From Schoenoplectus triqueter (Eukaryota; Streptophyta; Magnoliopsida; Poales; Cyperaceae): DNA of 20,161 bases. Location of the stretch: assembly GCA_964058805.1 (NCBI GenBank), contig CAXKVV010000942.1, forward strand, positions 1 through 20,161, given 5' to 3'. Under the pieces are notes generated by a model. The model had not been told where the DNA came from. It worked only from the letters and a program-made list of their open reading frames with translations, and searched no databases. Position 1 is the stretch's first letter; every line of letters begins with the position of its first letter. A program made the translations under genes and the position numbers. Shown piece after piece: positions 18,001-20,161 of this stretch.

Positions 18001-19841
18001 TAAGGGATCCACATTTCAATCCAATGGTTGTCTAACATTTTGGGATAGGAATAGTCCAGTTCAGATGTGGTTTTTCAAAAAAATTCACATATTCCCCTTG
18101 TTTTCCCAAATTAGATTCCTTCTCTCTCCCATCTATGATATGGTTTACCAATCCCTGCCGACCTATACTTCTATTTTTTTTTTTGATAGAAATTGATTCA
18201 TCAATGAAATTAAAGCTGGGTACTTATACGCAGTGAATATGCAATAATGCAATGGTTGATTTCAGCACAATCACAATGAGGCCATGGAAACCCTCGTTTG
18301 TCATCTTTGTACATTTAATCATGGATATTTCATCTTCAGATTCATTCGCTACAATAACACAATGTGAAGTCACACGCTAAGCGTTATAGTATGAGCAAAC
18401 ACAATCAGCCACCATGCTTCATCTTTTCCATAGAAAATCAGTTTAGTTAAATTTTGTTTGAATCCAGTTGTTGCTTCAATTTCAAAGTGATAAAGACAGA
18501 AGACTAGGAAATAGTGTAGTATTAAGTTCCATATTTTTCATTTTACTATTTTTTAATTTTATTTTGCTGAGCTTCATAGCCTAATTCGAGTTTTTCACAC
18601 AGGCTGATATAAATTTTCGTAAATTTAAAGATGATAGCACATCCCATTAGTAGAGAAGACAACAAGCTCAGAATACAAACATATGAAAGGAAATTATTAC
18701 TTGAGAAAGAGGATATCTTGCTTTAATTAAATAGAAAAGACTTTGATCACTGCATGAACCAAAGTTTTGAGTACATAAAAGAAGAAGAAATCAATTCAGA
18801 CAGAAATTGCCAATGAAAAAGGCCAAACTAAGCTAGTTTCCTGATCTTTGTAGGCTGCAATTCTGACCACAACTTGGCTTCTGTTTGGAGGTCAACAAGA
18901 GTTGCAGCACCAAACTGCCTACAGGAACTAAAATTGGATGTGTCTTGGAAGGGCATTCCAGGTCTTGTCAGTGCTACTTGATGTTGCGAGCATGGCCAAG
19001 GGACATGCGCCAGAGGTGCCAAGTTGTGTGGCGCAACCAAATTAGCTGTTGCTTCTGTAGGTTGCATCGTGTGTGAGGCAGTTTCCATTGGTTGTGGAGG
19101 AACTTCGCTCTGACCAAGGTAATTTTGATCCTTAACCTTAACATTGGTAAAATTTCGCAAAGAGATTTTTGCATTGTTTGTCATATGAAATTCTCTTATT
19201 ATTTAGAAAGAAAGCAATATTATTATGGGTGCCACTGGCCCAAGGATAACCTCTGCCTTCTCATAGAAAGGAAATAAACTTTATATTGATGCTAGTACTT
19301 GACACGTCATATGTAATGAGTCTGGTCCCAAAATTAACACCACACAAATGGTAGAACCATTACTGACAATTTAAAATATTGACCTAATTGGGACTAGTAT
19401 TGACATTATACCTGGTTCCATGGCGACATATCAGATTTATCAACTATCGCTACTTTCTGGCTAGATCTGTTTAACTCGTTCAGTTCCCTTAACTCATTTG
19501 ACCTATTCATCAGCCCGCTTTGGATGCCCCCATCTGGACGTGTTACTGCTGACATTGATGCTAAATCTGATGATACGCTGACCTGTCGACTGACTGCTGG
19601 GTTACCAAAGTTTGGCGGTACAATCAGTAAATCAGACATGGAGGTTCATATTTCTAAATAGAAAAAAAGGCTTGCCTGCTGATTTATTAGATTTCTGTAT
19701 GAAATTTTCTGCCTTAATTCTTATAAATCTGGATAAGTGAAACTGTCCCACAGTCTTAAGAATTAAATGAAACTTTTTCTCTCAGGTTTCATTTGATATG
19801 TTTGATGTATAAAACACAGCTTTCGGTTGGGCCATAATTTG
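18001..19841. repeat. tandem duplication, right unit
   Basis: Collinear partner of 16255-17134, longer because it keeps 18.65-19.38 kb and the ~50 bp missing on the left. It contains two of the candidate minus-strand exons, consistent with being the better-preserved copy. Confidence 0.6.
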
Positions 19842-20097
19842 TTTGTGTTCATCATATTTCTACTAGGAAAGAGGAGAACTATTATTTTAGCCCCTCTTTA
19901 CCTGCATTTAGCCCTTCAATAGAACCAAATAAATTAAAGAAATATACCATTTAAAATAGGGAAATTGGCAAAACTTCATTAAGTACTAAAGTTTACAAAT
20001 AGAAGTTCCCAGAAAGCATATCCATACCTTGTATATCAGTCCCAGCAGGATTCTGAGCTGTACTTGAGTTTTGTGCCACCCCTGGGTCATTTATTCC
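18828..20097 (-). CDS. candidate exons of an unrecognised Pro/Ser/Gln-rich protein, partial
   Basis: Three stretches can be joined with consistent phase. Exon 20028-20097 (acceptor TTGCAG, donor AAG/GTATGG) encodes GINDPGVAQNSSTAQNPAG. Exon 19412-19593 (acceptor CCAGCAG, donor CAG/GTATAA) encodes VSRQVSVSSDLASMSAV to DMSPWNQ. A last exon, ending at the stop at 18828, has its acceptor at either AATGTTAAG/G or CTTGGTCAG/A, and contains SEVPPQPMETASH, NLVAPHNLAPLAHVP and LVDLQTEAKLW. The protein looks disordered, with no domain I can name. Phases fit (1, then 0), which argues for a real gene, but splice sites were judged by eye and the rest lies beyond the right edge. It may instead be a pseudogene. 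Confidence 0.4.
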
Positions 20098-20161
20098 CTG
20101 CAAGAAACTTATATTTCAGATACTTATTCCTAAAGAAATTATACATTTTATGACATAAGTA

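Overview
The window is nuclear DNA of a flowering plant. The evidence is spliced genes with GT-AG introns, a CC-NBS-LRR (CNL) resistance gene, a plant-type tRNA-Asp gene, a FAR1/MULE transposase relic, a Copia-like solo LTR, an Au-type SINE tail, and hAT and Mutator MITEs in AT-rich intergenic DNA. Monocot versus eudicot cannot be settled by eye.

Left part (1-4.9 kb): a SpoU-type RNA 2'-O-ribose methyltransferase gene runs leftward out of the window, with exons 1-22, 496-546, 629-926 and 1249-1547. Its third intron carries a 163-bp hAT MITE. A tRNA-Asp(GTC) gene stands head-to-head with it, about 107 bp from the start codon. Exon 2 (part), intron 1, the exon 1 end, the upstream region and the tRNA recur at 4233-4888 as a direct but broken copy, with the splice donor lost, the start of exon 1 deleted and the tRNA cut to 19 nt. 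Between the copies lies a decayed FAR1-type MULE transposase pseudogene (2250-4170, minus strand).

Middle part (4.9-11 kb): a Copia-like solo LTR of about 1.2 kb, with many CGTTATAACG palindromes in its U3-like half, is flanked by unusually long (163-bp) direct repeats. A two-exon CNL gene (6833-7204 joined to 7787-10690, 1,091 residues) follows. It is the only complete protein-coding gene recognised.

Right part (11-20 kb): mostly repeats. It holds a pair of GC-rich ~230-bp repeats, a patchwork microduplication, a foldback Mutator-type MITE with a perfect 9-bp TSD, a hAT-like element filled with CCCGAA-type repeats between 8-bp TSDs, and a 5'-truncated Au-like SINE with an inverted copy of flanking DNA at its 5' end. 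An old collinear tandem duplication pairs 16.25-17.13 kb with 18.0-19.84 kb. The right copy contains candidate minus-strand exons of an unrecognised Pro/Ser/Gln-rich protein that continues past the right edge.

No operon-like cooperation is expected. The two recognised genes are independent: organelle or cytosolic RNA modification, and intracellular immune sensing. I found no clearly new biochemical system. The most interesting material is structural: the broken tRNA/SpoU duplication, the long-repeat-flanked LTR, the foldback MULE and the SINE snap-back.
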